Origin: Liolophura sinensis
Lineage: Eukaryota > Mollusca > Polyplacophora > Chitonida > Chitonidae
DNA: 64,000 bases
Reading direction: 5' to 3'
Assembly (NCBI RefSeq): GCF_032854445.1
Contig: NC_088306.1
Span: 5,328,373-5,392,372 of the forward strand
Shown here piece after piece: positions 43,801 to 60,974 of this stretch; position 1 is the stretch's first letter; each line of letters begins with the position of its first letter. The translations under genes were made by a program, and so were the position numbers. Below the pieces are notes generated by a model that had not been told where the DNA came from, ran no database searches, and saw only the letters and a list, made by a program, of their open reading frames with translations.

Positions 43801-46800
43801 ATACACACACGACACATACACATACACACATGACACATACACACGACACATACACACACGACATATACACACATGACACATACACACGACATACACACAT
43901 GACACATACACACGACACATACACACATGACACATACACACATGACACATACACACATGATACATTACCTCAGTCTTCCAGGCAGCAGGTATGGGTTCAA
44001 TCCTGGCCTTGGACACGGAATTTGTAGATTCCCCATGTTGTGAATGTTCATGAAGTTTTGCTGACAAAAAAGTGATCTGTGGCGTTAGTGGTGCCTTTCA
44101 CACTATCTTGCCTTTGTTGTAGAGGACTTGTCTCCCACAGTTCTACGTCATACATGGAAAAGTTTGTAAATAACTTTGGTCTGTGATTTACTCTAAGTAT
44201 CCGATTTTTTCTGCCCATTAAACTCACCACTTTCATATTAATGAATATTCCTTAGTCCACCATTACAAAACAGTCAAATAAATAAATAAATAATTAAAGC
44301 GGCCATCTGTAGACGTGTTCTGAGAGAGCATGGGTTATAAGATCGTTTCTTTTCAAAATAACTCATTATCATAGATTTGGTCAGAATTTGAAATCCGGTT
44401 GTCTCATTTCTAGTTTTCTCTTATTTTCTCAGTCTCTCCCATGTCAATTTTGTGAGAATAGAGGGGTTTCAAATATACTGAGACATCATCATTTCCCTGG
44501 CTAAACCTACCCTAATTCGCCACCCTTTTCAAGCACCTCTACAACAAATATTTTAAAACATTCTGAGAGAAATATCCGGTATGTTGAAATAATTTGCACG
44601 GTCTTTAATGACACAAACAAATCCTTTACAGCGTCATTTTCATAATAATTGTATTTTTAAATTCCATGGAAAAAAGTGCAATAATGGTTGAAAAGGTTGT
44701 AGATTTACATTATGCTTGGTATAGAAATCTGATCAGCAAGGCTTTGGATACACTACACAGACAATGTAAAATGAAGAACAGCATTTCAGGAGAGCTGGGA
44801 ACAATTTGGGTATTGTAATGATCTGAACGATAAAACCAGAAGCTAGCTATTTACCCGCTAACTTCCTTGAGGTCGGAAGACCAGGGATCAAACCCAGGCC
44901 GGGTCATACCAGAGATTTTCAAAAGTGGTGCTTGTTGCTGCCTCACTTGGTGCTCAGTGCTGACAGGTTAAAGCAAGGAAACCGGACTGGTTGGCTCGGT
45001 GTTGATATAGTGTGACTGGGTGGGGTGTTATGTCTGGTGGCAGCACTTTGGAAGCATGGACTCGCCTGCCACAAGAAGACACAGTGTTTTCACACACACC
45101 TAATGCTTCTTTTTGTCATCTGACTAAAAAATTTTATGATGTAAAACTCAAAGCATATCTACATACATACCAGCTATCCAAACTGGAATGAACCACTATT
45201 TTGTAAATGTCTTTCGTTTCAGTTTTCATCAAAATGTGGGCTGACAGAGGAGAAGATGAGTGCTGCGTGTGAAAACATTCGGAAGGCACTCGTCAGTAAA
45301 TTGGACAAAGGTTTTGACAGGTTAGAAGTAAGTACATGCAATCAGTGTGCCGTGTGCCCTATGACTTACAGGAGAAAATTGTCAGCTGATTTTAAGGGAG
45401 ATTAGAATTTTCAAGTGTCCAATCTTTTACCAGAGTGGGCAAAACTAAGCATTTTACTGTAGGCATGATAGGGAGTCAGCTGGTAGAAGACATTTCAGCT
45501 GATTTTGTTTTAAAATATTCTCTTCCCTGGATTTATGACCTGGTACATCAGCTTTACTCTGTGTTGCTGTCTCTCTATCTGCACTGATATCTCTCTATCT
45601 GCACTGATATCTCTCTATCTGCAATGCCATCTCTCTATCTGCAATGCCATCTCTCGCTGCAATGCCATCTCTTTGTTTGCAGTGCCATTTCTTTGTTTGC
45701 AATGTCATTTCTCTCTGCAATGCCATTTCTATCTGCAGTGCCATCTCAATCTGCAATGCTATCTGTCTATAGGCAATGCCATCTCTCTATCTGCAATGCT
45801 ATCTGTCTATCTGCAATGCCGTCTCTTTGTTTGCAATGCCATTTCTATCTGCAGTGCTATCTGTCTCTAGGCAATACTGTCTCTATCTGCAATGCCAACT
45901 CTCTATCTACAATGCTGTCTCTCTATCTGCATTGCCATCTCTCTATCTGCTATGATGTCTCTCTGTCTGCAATGTCATCTCTCTGTCTGCAATGCCATCT
46001 CTCTATCTGCAATGCTATCTCCCTATCTGCAATGCCTTTTCTGTCTGCAGTGCCATTTCTATCTGCAATGCCATTTCTAACTGCAATGCCATCTCTGTCT
46101 GCAATGCTATTTCTCTAGCTGCAGTGCTGTCTCTCTAGCTGCAGTGCTATCTCTCTAGCTGCAATGCTATCTCTCTGACACTGTTTCAAGACAGTAATAA
46201 TGCTAATACATTTAAAGATTCATGATTCAGTGAACGTTATAGGATTGCAATATAAATTTAAAATTTATATCCTGACTCTAGTTTTACTAAATGTATCTTG
46301 TTTTTGTTACAAGTTTACTAGCTTTATGGCTGTTTAAGTGGAATCCGGGAATTTGTGATACTATTGTTAATTAAAAAACATAAACAATAGACCCATAGAA
46401 TCTTTGTAGTTTTCAACTGATTTTAGAAAAAAGAAGCATTTACACCTACAATAATTCTTCTAAAATTTGGGACATATATCAGTAGTGTTGAAAGTAGAAT
46501 ATTTACCAGCCTTTTGAAAAAATAAAGATATGAGGATGTTTATTAGATGGTCTAACGGTTTGCATCCATTGTTGGCAGTTATACATGGAAAACAACATGT
46601 TTCATGTCCCAAAGAGTATTGTACTTGAGGAGGACAAAGCTCATAGCTTGTGGGATCCTTCCGCTGAGGATGAAGCTGAAGTGGATCAGGAGATAGAGGA
46701 GCTGACAGACAAAATCCAGGCAGTAAGTTTGTGTCGTGTTACACAGAGTTCTCTTTCAAAGGTACAAAAGTCAGCAGGTAGGAGCTGATAGACAAAATAA

Positions 46801-49800
46801 TGGCAGTAAGGATGTGTCATGTTACACAGAGTTCTCTGTCAAAGGTACAAAAGTCAGCAGATAGGAGCTGATAGGCAAAATAATGGCAGTAAGGATGTGT
46901 CATGTTACACAGAGTTCTCTGTCAAAGGTACAAAAGTCAGCAGATAGGAGCTGATAGACAAAATAATGACAGTAAGGATGTGTTGTGTTACACAGAGTTC
47001 TCTGTCAAAGGCACAAAAGTCAGCAGGTAGGAGCTGATAGACAAAATAATGGCAGTAAGGATGTGTTGTGTTACACACGAGTTCTCTGTCAAAGGTACAA
47101 AAGTTACGCGATAGAGGAGGTGATGAACAAAATAATGGCAGCAAGTACATGTCAAAGGTACAACAGTCAGCAGATAGGAGCTGATAGACAAAATAATGGC
47201 AGTAAGGATGTGGTGTGTTACACAGAGTTCTCTGTCAAAGGTACAAAAGTCAGCAGATAGGAGCTGATAGACAAAATAATGGCAGTAAGGATGGGTCGTG
47301 TTACACAGAGTTCTCTGTCAAAGGTAAAACAGTCAGCAGATAGGAGCTGATAGACAAAATAATGGCAGTAAGTTTGTGTTGTGTTACACAGAGTTCTCTG
47401 TCAAAGGTACAAAAGTCAGCAGATAGGAGCTGATATACAAATTCCTGGCAGTAAGTTTGTGTCGTGTTACACAGAGTTCTCTGTCAAAGGTAAAACAGTC
47501 AGCAGATAGGAGCTGATAGACAAAATAATGGCAGTAAGTTTGTGTCGTGTTACACAGAGTTCTCTGTCAAAGGTAAAACAGTCAGCAGATAGGAGCTGAT
47601 ATACAAATTCCTGGCAGTAAATACCCTCATTTTTCTAATTTTTGGGATACCTTGTCTGATCTTTTTAGCCAATATATATGTAATTGTAGCAGGAATAATT
47701 TGTTTCTTTTTTTCCACGTGGTTAGTCTATCTAATGAACAACGTATTCATATCTTCACTTTGCAAAATAATTGGGAAAGAAATGTAATTCTCTGCTTAAA
47801 GTACTTCTAATATCTGATCTAAAAATCGGAAGCAATAGGATACAGATCTTGTCACAGAGAGTGCCCTGTCAAAGTTACAAAAGTCAGGAGATCCATAAAT
47901 ACATGAACTATTTGTTCAGAGGGTTGGTTTTGTATGTATTATGGTGAAAGGAAACCGGGCAGAGATTGAAGGAAACAGATGACCATCCGTAGATTGTTGG
48001 AAGAGATTACCACGTATGGAAAGGAAGATGAGATGAGCTGGATTCCGCGTAGTGATATTGAATTAGAAATACTTACATTTTAATGTAGGCCTGTTTAGGT
48101 ATTCTTGCTTTGTTTGTGCCTTATTTTAGCAAAAGTTTGCAAATGCAGTATTAAGAGAGGAACTGAAGGTAGTGGAGTCAGCCCAGCAACAGAGCGATGC
48201 AATCCTGCATGAGTTTACAGATCTTTGGAAAGCCATGAGGCAAAGTAAAGGTAAGTTTTGTACTGTACGTGCATGTTCAGTGGAATCTAATTTTGGGATC
48301 AATGGCTCAATTGCTCTATTGGGCTCAAGTGGGTTTCTGGGTTTATGGGGAATTCCATGTGGTGGAGCATGTGTATTTACATAAAATTATGGGAATTGTA
48401 TAGCAGTTTAGAAATGGTTTTTGCTTCTTGCAGTCTAAATAAACCGTTAACACCAATGCTTATTGCCACAAAATGTTTCAAATGACTGGATGAAAACAAA
48501 CAATTTTTTTTTTCTTTTTGATTGTTGTAAATGAAAACACATGGATTGACCCAAAGTTATGATTTGAACTGCTACTGGAGGGCTCCCCATGGCCAGCTTT
48601 GAGCCTCTCAACAATGCAGTTAATACAAGTCCAAGTCCAGCTCATGCTGGCTTCCTCTCCGGTCATAAGTGGAAAGGACTGACAAAAACCAAATAAATCA
48701 ATAAATAAATTGAACAGCTATGCTATCAAAACCAGAGGTAAAGTGACACACATCACATCCACATAATTTATTTATTTGATTGGTATTTTACGCCGTACTT
48801 AAGAATATTTCACTGGTACAAAGATGGCCAGCATTATGGTGGGAGGAAACCAGGCAGAGCCCGGGGGAAACCCATGACCACCCGCAGGTTGTTGACAGAC
48901 ATTCTCACTTAAGGCCGGAGAGGAAGCCAGCATATAATAGAGATGTTAGGGAATACATGTAACTACCTGTATCGTTACTGAACCTGCACCCCTCAGACTC
49001 GCAGAATTTTCGTTTCTTTCGACACATGAGTTTTTCAATTTAAATTTACGGCTGTAAATTCTTAGTTTCAGATTTACGAGAGGCCTTTGTTTTTACCCTG
49101 AACCGAATTCATCAGTGTCTGGAAATAACAGAGGAGATTGGGCACTTGTCACAGAATTCAGATGATTTTCCCAAGAAGGTGCATGCAGTTTTTCTAAAAA
49201 AATATCTTTAGCAATTGAAGCTCAGTGTAACGCAGTTCTTTGTTCACTGAATTAAGGAATGCATTTTTCAGTTGAGAACATGTGATTTCCCCGAACTTGG
49301 GGTGGTTTTCTGCCACCATAATTAATGCTGGCTGTCATTATATAAATGAGATATTCTTAAGGTAGGAGTAAACACCAATCAAATATATAAATAAGTAATA
49401 GGAAAATATTCTTGAGCATGACATAAAACACATCAAATGCATAAATCAATAATTGAGAACTTTTTTCAATGTACATTGTGAATTTCAATGAAAGCAAGTA
49501 TGCCAGGATAGCTTTGGCTGCTCCAGAGGCTGGGCACATTGGATATTGTTTTCAAGCCACCAACATGCAAGTAGATGCATGAGTGAATATCCAGGTGTCC
49601 TGTAATGCTGTAAAGAGTCAATTACCATATTCCTAATGTTGCCAAACTCATCTCTTAAAATGTGTTTTGGGGGCTTCTGTGGATCAGCTGGTGCAGTGTA
49701 ATGACCCAAGAGCATCTCACCCATGCGGTTGCCGTGAGTTCAAGTCCAGCTCATGCTGGCTTCCTGTCTGGCCGTATGTGGGAAGGTCTGCCCGCAACCT

Positions 49801-50037
49801 GCGGGTGGCAGTGGGTTCCGTGCGCGGGCTCTTCCTGGTTTTATCCCCGGTTTTCTCCCCCCATAATGCTGGCCGCTGTCATATAAGTGAAATATTCTTG
49901 AGTATGGCATAAAACACCATCAAATAAATAAATCGTGGTTTTTCCTTTATACCTTACAGGACACGGTGCATAGGTCCCTGGATATGGAGATTGCAATGCT
50001 AGGACAGGAAAGCACTGAAAAAGGAAAGCTTAACTGA
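40845..50037 (+). CDS. MIS12: MIS12 kinetochore protein homologue, seven exons, 299 aa
   Basis: MIS12 is a subunit of the four-protein MIS12 (MIND) complex that links centromeric chromatin to KNL1 and NDC80 at kinetochores. Exons: 40845-41121, 42285-42352, 45223-45327, 46579-46722, 48130-48250, 49072-49178, 49960-50037; all introns GT-AG, phases consistent, 900 nt in total. Diagnostic blocks: EYTTQFFGFTTKSF then IYNAYNCLLLDVLE (human EAQFFGFTPQTC and IYIAFQDYLFEVM), and FHVPKSIVLEEDKAH (human LRIPSNILLPEDK), then a long coiled coil (EVDQEIEELTDKIQA onward). The conserved domain starts near residue 76; human MIS12 is 205 residues and lacks the Ser/Thr-rich N-terminal 75. The ATG has a good context and an in-frame TAA nine bases upstream. 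AATAAA lies at 50182-50187. Introns hold SINEs and four tandem arrays. Confidence 0.93.
41908..42147 (+). mobile_element. SINE family A, full length, MIS12 intron 1
   Basis: Head GCCAGCTCGGCGCAATCACC, body GGCTTCCTCTCTGGCCGTAC, 3' end GTGAAATATTCTTGAGTACA and an AAGTAAATAAG tail. Same orientation as the gene. Confidence 0.9.
42790..43968. repeat. 1.2-kb minisatellite of ACACATACACACAYG units, MIS12 intron 2
   Basis: Units of about 15-16 bases (GACACATACACACATGACAC and relatives) run for about 75 copies. The purine/pyrimidine alternation (CA/TG) is of the kind that can adopt left-handed DNA. All long open frames across it (Val-Cys-Met-Cys or Thr-His-Thr repeats) are artefacts. Confidence 0.95.
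44240..44854. other. MIS12 intron 2, unremarkable part
   Basis: A possible SINE family A tail remnant at 44240-44295 (AAATAAATAAATAAAT), then unique AT-rich sequence. Confidence 0.4.
44855..45160 (+). mobile_element. SINE family B, near full length, MIS12 intron 2
   Basis: Head TTGAGGTCGGAAGACCAGGG, body GTGCTTGTTGCTGCCTCACT and GTGACTGGGTGGGGTGTTAT, 3' end TCTGACTAAAAAATTTTATG. It ends about 60 bases before exon 3 of MIS12. Confidence 0.87.
45568..46178. repeat. Minisatellite of CTCTCTATCTGCAATGCCAT units, MIS12 intron 3
   Basis: Units of 14-21 bases combine a pyrimidine run with CTGCAATGC or CTGCAGTGC. Several copies read like a 3' splice site (pyrimidine run then CTGCAG). The array ends 400 bases before the true acceptor of exon 4. 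Confidence 0.9.
46697..47620 (+). repeat. 83-bp minisatellite built on the MIS12 exon 4 donor, about 11 copies
   Basis: The array begins inside exon 4. The unit starts AGGAGCTGACAGACAAAATC, includes the exon end GGCA|GTAAG, and runs on to AAAAGTCAGCAGAT. Twenty-six bases of each unit derive from the exon and 57 from the intron. Copies keep GGCA|GTAAGT or GGCA|GTAAGG. Reading past the true donor meets TGA at 46786-46788, before the second donor at 46805/46806. Confidence 0.93.
47937..48045 (-). mobile_element. SINE family A, internal fragment, MIS12 intron 4
   Basis: TTATGGTGAAAGGAAACCGG, GACCATCCGTAGATTGTTGG and CCACGTATGG match the central blocks in reverse; both ends are lost. Confidence 0.65.
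48590..48710 (+). mobile_element. SINE family A, head joined to tail (internal deletion), MIS12 intron 5
   Basis: CAAGTCCAGCTCATGCTGGC and TTCCTCTCCGGTCATAAGTG run almost directly into AAATAAATCAATAAATAAAT. The central block and 3' end are missing. Confidence 0.7.
48768..48942 (-). mobile_element. SINE family A, headless, MIS12 intron 5
   Basis: A reverse copy close to consensus from the tail through GGGAGGAAACCAGGCAGAGC to GGCCGGAGAGGAAGCCAGCA. It faces the copy at 48590-48710. Confidence 0.88.
49290..49396 (+). mobile_element. SINE family A, 3' fragment, MIS12 intron 6
   Basis: GGTTTTCTGCCACCATAATT is followed by ATGAGATATTCTTAAGGTAG and ACACCAATCAAAT. Confidence 0.75.
49672..49933 (+). 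mobile_element. SINE family A, full length, 26 bases from MIS12 exon 7
   Basis: Complete from head (GCAGTGTAATGACCCAAGAG, GAGTTCAAGTCCAGC) to the AAATAAATAAAT tail. The tail stops about 26 bases before the last exon's acceptor, so the SINE abuts the pyrimidine tract. Confidence 0.92.
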
Positions 50038-50289
50038 AATATGTGCACAACATCTACCTACCTCTCACAGCAGAACCAGGAGAAAGACTATGATGTATTT
50101 AGCTTTTGCTTCAAAGGAAGACTTCCTCAGTGAAATATCTCGCGTCTCACGAACATGACTGAGTGGATCCCAACTTTCAGGAATAAAAATCCCATCACGT
50201 TCGTCACTAGCTGCAGATGTGGTTTTTCTTTCAGAAGTTGTAGAGTGAGCTATAAGTCAAGCAGACGGTCAGTTGTGTAGGTATGTGGA
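50038..50289 (+). other. MIS12 3' UTR
   Basis: Follows the TGA at 50035-50037. The polyadenylation signal AATAAA at 50182-50187 is the first after the stop; a second lies in ACAATAAAATGG near 51190. Confidence 0.6.
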
Positions 50290-50770
50290 TTGTTCTCTGC
50301 AGTTTGTATCCAGGGATTCTTGTCTGGATGTCATAACTTTGGAATTATCGGTGAAGTCTGCAGTGTATAACTGTAGAATTGACTGTGGAGATTGTAACTA
50401 AGCATACGTGTTTAGAGTATGTGACTGTGGAAATATCTGTGGAGATTGTAACTGTGGAATGATATCTGAAGTCTATGTGTGGATTTACCTCTGTGGTTTG
50501 TAACTAAGCATTCATGTTTAGATTATGTAACTATGGAAATATCTGTGGAGATTGTAACTGTGGAATGATATCTGAAGTCTGTGCGTGGATTTACCTCTGT
50601 GGTTTGTAACTAAGCATTCATGTCTAGATTATGTAACTATGGAAATATCTCCGAAGTCTGTAAGTGTGGATTTACCGCTAGTTTGTAACCATGTGTTAAC
50701 GTTTGGTGTTTGTAGCTCTGGAATCATCACTGGAATTTGTAAATGTGGACTTACCTCTGGAATTTGTAAA
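50290..50770. repeat. Tandem repeat with GGAAATATCTGTGGAGATTG
   Basis: Units mix TGTGGATTTACCTCTGTGGT, TTGTAACTAAGCATTCATG and GGAATGATATCTGAAGTCTG. Two long units of about 120 bases (50430-50545 and 50550-50665) are nearly identical. Confidence 0.8.
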
Positions 50771-52639
50771 TAGAGATAAGTTGAAAAATAACAATACAGA
50801 GCAAATGGCTGTTGTGAATTGGGACAGTCATCTGATCTTGATAATTGTATCTAATCAAACATGCCGCTATTAAATTGCGCAAAGTAAGCTGTGATACAGC
50901 CTTTACCCGTTCACTCCATGAATTGAAGGTTGTAACACAAAACTTCTACATTAGACATCATTTTGAGATCTTTTACAATACTTTAGTTACGTGTAATGGT
51001 AGGGGTGTGGTTCACGTACCCTGGGATATCCATCCTCATCCAGGAAGTTGTCATTTGTGTTGGTGAATGTTGCTAGTATTCTATTGATATTATCTTTGGC
51101 GATAAAAATGCATGATTGAAAAAGCCAGGACATTTTGTTCAAGCCTTATGCCAATGTCTTATATGTACATCAGCATCAGCCCGGTTTACCACAATAAAAT
51201 GGTCAGTCCGGACACTTTGTATAGGTGTGGTCAGCTGTGAACATTAAAATAAGAATTACTCACACTGAAATTGGACAAGACAGGCCGGGTTTACTGTAAC
51301 AGAGGTTGCCTCAAGTGCTAAAACGATTACCATTTCGACATATGTTTTATGTGTTGTCATGGTCAATACGCCAGGCACATATACATTTAGGTACAGGAGA
51401 TTAGTAGGCACAATCAACTGTTTTCCATTTCGAAACTTTACAAAACATCCTGCAGGTGTGAATAGGACCCAGCAATGACTAAGCACCACAACAAATATAA
51501 TATATAAAAATTGTAAAAAAAGGCGAAGTCACCCAGGGCAAAGTTAGATGTGAACAAGGCTGTGATTTTTATTGGTGGAAAATAAACCACACCTTCCCGA
51601 TTACCTGACTAACAGAAGTACTCAGCAGCAGTCAAAACCAACCAGCTGTATTCACATTTCCGACCACTTTGGACCTTGACGAGTTATGTCTGGCAGAATG
51701 TTGTTCAGCCAAATGGACGGCTCTGAATCAATGTAGGAATGCATTTAGTAACGACTCAAATGCAACTCATTTTTGTGTTTTGCTGAACCAACTCCAAAAA
51801 TTCTGAATTTTTTTAGGTAGTACCTCCCAGTAAGTGTAAGCACAAATTGTAAAACCAGATTTCACCTACGACTCGGTACATACGCTATGGACATCTTAGC
51901 CCGTTTCACATCACATGCGGAGTGAACTGCAGAAAGGGGCATGTAGCGGTTTGCTTGTTTTGATTGGGCACAATGCAATCTGTCACAATGGTGTAGCCCA
52001 AGTCATCAGCACAGCTGTAGTGAGACCAAGTGAACCAGCAAGGACCATTGTGTATCAGAATGAAATGTAAAATTAGGTTGATCGCTCATCATGCTCAAAC
52101 TGTCCTATTAATTCTCAAGATCACAGTATATTTTTTTGATGTTTCACCTATATGACGGTGGCCAGCAGGAATCACAGCAGACGCAAGGAACAAATAACAA
52201 AAGAAACATGGACTTCATAGTATTATATTTTGACAGGTCCAAACATCCATATTTGTAGACTTGTGTACTAGCCCAAAACTTCTCATAAAACTCAGCAAAA
52301 CGTGTCATTGTGTCCCATTTACTGACATCTCAAATTCCTACAACGCTTTACTTCTGTATTATACATATACATCTAGAACACCTTACACCTGGAAATGCAT
52401 CACTCTAAACAAGCTACAATCATAGATAGTAAATACTCAAAAAGAAAACCTGTGTTAAAATACAGTTGACATACAAGTATAACATTCATTTGTGAAAAAT
52501 ATCCACAATAAATATTGAGATTAAATGAATGTGTTTCCTGTGTTATCTGATCTCCCTGGAATTGAAACATTTTAGATCTTTGACAATGATTATCTTTATA
52601 ATGCACACCTTGCCTGACCAGTGATGAGGAAAAATGGAA
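50771..52639. other. Between the convergent genes, no exon seen
   Basis: Unique sequence. A SINE family A scrap at 52130-52170 (GATGTTTCACCTATATGACG) is the only element recognised. Confidence 0.45.
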
Positions 52640-53125
52640 GATGACGATGAGCATGGGGTTTATCGGGGCCTCTGCTTTACTCTGACAATGTGGCACATGC
52701 CAAAGGGTTTCTGGGGGACATCTTTCTTCCTGTGACAATGTGACAAAAGGTGAGGGGTTACTGATCTCCTCTGCTTTCCTGTGACAATGTGACACAAGCT
52801 TAAGGGTTATTGGGGACCTCTGTGTTAATTGGACGTGATAAGGGTTTCAAGGGACATCCTCCTTCCTCTGACAATGTGACAAAAGGGGAGAGGTTACTGG
52901 GGACCTCTGTTTCTCTGACAAGGTGACACATGCTAAAGGGTTCCTAGGGACATCTTTCTTTGTCTGACAACGTGACCAAAGGTGAGAGGTTACTCGGGAC
53001 CTCTGCTTTCCTCTGACAACACCTGCTAAGGGGTTGCTGGGGACCTTCCTTTTTCTACAATGTGACACTCAGGGAACCTCTACTTAAGACAATGACATAC
53101 ACACTAAGTGGTGAGTGGGGGACCT
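52640..53125. repeat. About 60-bp minisatellite, 7-8 copies
   Basis: Units contain TCTGACAATGTGACACATGC, AAAGGGTT(A/T)CTGGGGAC and TCTGCTTTCC. Copies differ by small indels. Confidence 0.85.
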
Positions 53126-56013
53126 CTGTCTTCCTTTAACAATGCGGCATCTGTTGAGAATGTTTCATTTCATGATGTTCTAAGTTTCTGTACATGAAGG
53201 CGTATATTATCAGATCCCACACATTCCTAGAAATCATGAGGGACAGGGGGCAGGGATTGGGTTCAAGGTGCAGATTTTTGAAGCATGATTCACAATTTTC
53301 AAGTCCTGTCCCTTCCAAAATGACATAGCCAGGGATATGCTTATATGCAACACACACTCACTGTTTAGATAGTTTCATTTCTACATGGCCAAACTGATTT
53401 GCTAAACAAACCAAATTCAAAGCAGTTTAAGAAGTGTTTGCTTTGTTACTTTCGACACCTTGCATCAGTTAATTGTGCATATTTGACTGTTTATTATAAA
53501 CTTTTTACCCATTGCTAATGCTGACCCACAACCCCCACCACCCCCCGTTATTTTACTGACGTCAAATGTTCCTTTCCTAGCTCACCATGATAACGTCATA
53601 TCAAAGAAAGAAAATTGTAACAGTAGAAACTGTTACATTGCAACATTGCAGATGTTGCACTAAGATCAATTTTTGTCGTAACTATTTGGCTTCATGTCCT
53701 GCGGCATACTAGTGCTACATCTTCCATGAATAATGGGACTGAAACATAAGCCGCTTCCCTCATTGTTTGGGTGCTCGTCTGTCAGAAAAGTCCTGCTGAA
53801 AAGTACAACTGCACATTTAGCTGTACGTTATTTGTTACAGTTTGATTTTAAAAATAAGACTGTAATTCAACAACTTTGATTTTGGCATCAATCACCAGCC
53901 CATTTCAGCATCAAAATCCGACTAATTCTCCATTGAGCATGGAGCTTGCACAAAATGCAAGACGATGTTAATAGCTTTGTTTTATCACGTGTCTAGTACA
54001 TATAACACACTAAGTCAAAATTTAATCTGGAATTCTTACTACGCTATTGGACATGCTGTGCTAGAGAAACCGAAAAGAAATGATGTTGCATCACTCTTAT
54101 CTTTGGCTCATATTGCTAAAGGGCAAAGTAGTGTCTGCACGACGACCGTAGAAAAAGGTTGGTGCTCGGATTACAGAAACAAGTCGTTCCTTGTTGGTTT
54201 AAATTGATAAGATGGCGCTGCCTTTGATTTTCCCACAGTGCACAATTTTGCTCACTTTGAGCTGCTAAAGTTCGGAGTCTGCGGGATACTTTGTCTTTGC
54301 TCAAATTTGGTCGTGGCAGTATCATTTAAGGGAGGCAGTGTTGCCCACCAGATTGAAAAGTGGCCGTGGAGGTGATGCCACCCATCAGACTGACAGACTG
54401 ACTAACTGATTATGGGTTACTTCCAGCACATTTCCTCAGACACGAATTGCCAAATGATTGCAGCTGCTATCTGATTATTTCTGGTGAATTTTGCTTTTCT
54501 TGGCCCCTCTATTAATGTGGTCAGTGCTTACAATGTCTTAATTCAGCTTTTATGCTTACCAACTTTTTTAGCTCTCAATAGTTAACGTGTATTATCACAA
54601 ATGAGATACCTGTGTACAGCAATGTCATGCTGAAAACAGTGAGACAAAAGAAATGTGACGATGTCAAGGGAAAATGCTTGTGACAGTGGCAGCTTTGAGT
54701 GTCACTATTAAAAGGGTATGAATGAAGGACCAGCTGTGAGAGTCTGCAAAATAGTACCCATGTCTCCAGGAGACGTGAGGTAGCAAAAGACTGTAATGAT
54801 TGTTTCTGACAAGACATGAATGTAAGTGAGGGGGAAGAAAAGGTGTCATGGGTGGGGATTGTGGGGGGGGGGGGATTGTGGGGGGGAGGGGGGATGTATG
54901 AGATAATGATATGGCATGGAGAAACATTTCACATGACGAAATTGCCTGGAACATCTGTGACTGTTTGCATTATCAAATCTTGAGTCAATACAGCAGGCTG
55001 CATTGCTGTAACAACTTAACTGAACGTTTGCTCTACAGCAGTTGACATTCACCAGGAAAGGCCGAATGCTATAAAATTTGTGGGGGCTGAGGCAGTAGTT
55101 TCCAGGCCCATCATGCGAGGGTCCTGAGGTCACCCGAGGTCCCGGAAGCTCTCCTCATTTATATCGCTGGAGACGCATTTAAGCAATTTCTAGTGGAAAA
55201 AATTGTGATAAATCTGGGATAAACTGCACTGCAGCAAATTGTCCTTTATTTATTAAACATTATTTATTTTTACTCAAACAGCTAAGCCGACGTCATTTGG
55301 TATATAGAAAAAAAAAACATTATTTCAGGGGGGCTTAGCTCCCCCACTTTAATTTCAAAGGGAGGGGGGTGCTTAGAAGCCCTAGCCTCCACAATTCCGC
55401 CACCTATGCTAATTGTTGTGAGAATTACAACTGCTGATGTACACGAGCGTTCCATCGTTACAGATGCAGCTTGTGGAATGGCGACTGACTTACCTCCCTT
55501 GACTAAAAAAAACAAACAAACACACTACATACATAAACTTCCTAATCATATATATATATGCTGAAGGGTTTAAAAAAAAAAAAGAACCGTAAAATATCAT
55601 ACACACTCTGATGTCATTGCATTAAAAACTTGTTAGCAAAATTGTGTGAATATATTGTTCTCAATGCTCATGCTAACTTGCTCAAACTAAGTGCAAAACC
55701 AGTTAAAAAGTCTCCATCTGCTGACTGCATGTAAAACGTGCAAACAGGACATTTCTGTTAAAACACCTCATTTCATCACTACAATATCTACTTGAGGTTT
55801 AAAAACCACAGTATCTCATCAGACTCGACTGAATGCTACCAGGTCTAATTTAAAACAAAAGCAACTCTTCAATGACAAGTGCATAAAAGGGAGGTAATGC
55901 ACCATGGAGACCGCTCAATGCCATACAAGATTTCTCTCCCTTGCCCTCTGCCCTCTGAGCAGAGCGTCACATGTTCCAGGCCTGGTCAGGCAGGGGGTGT
56001 GCATGGCTCATCA
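53126..56013. other. AMMECR1 3' flank, no other gene seen
   Basis: It includes the AMMECR1 3' UTR just below 56014. Minus-strand AATAAA candidates lie near 55245-55265. A G-rich run lies at 54864-54892. The open frames here show no known motif or splice support. Confidence 0.45.
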
Positions 56014-60507
<4,494 letters not shown>

Positions 60508-60724
60508 TTACATGTGTTCACTGATTTGATTTGGCAGCGTTTCAATCGTATTACCTTTTCACGTACAAGTTTATTGGAGAAGTGCATGAGGGAGATTGCC
60601 TGGATATTGGATAGATGTACAGGTAAAATCACATGACCTTCAAGCTGGCTGGCTGTGGTTTTATATCTGAACCCTGGCAGCCTGAGCTTTTGTGTATTTA
60701 TACTGAAAACACACACATTTTTCA

Positions 60725-60959
60725 CATATTTATTTGACCGGTGTTTTGTTTCGCCATACTCAAGAATAGTTAACTTATACAACGGCCAACAGCATTATGG
60801 TGGGAAGCCTGCCGAAACCCAGCACAATCATCCACAGGTTGCTGGCAGGCCTTCCAATGTACAGCCAGAGAGGAAGCCAGCATAATGGACACAATGGACA
60901 GCATTGTAGGTTCCTGGTTCACTGCGACACACTGGCACACTAACCACCTCGGCCATGGC
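60725..60959 (-). mobile_element. SINE family A, near full length
   Basis: Reverse copy from the TATTTGACCGGTGTTTTG tail side to head AACCACCTCGGCCATGG. The central block is short. It lies upstream of the first visible AMMECR1 exon. Confidence 0.85.
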
Positions 60960-60974
60960 GGCTACCCCCCACGC

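Noticed and set aside
42635-44067. Minus-strand open frames of 411-439 residues rich in Val-Cys-Met-Cys
   Set aside because: They translate the ACACATACACACATG minisatellite inside a MIS12 intron. The repeat lacks stops in several frames on both strands; no domain or splice support.
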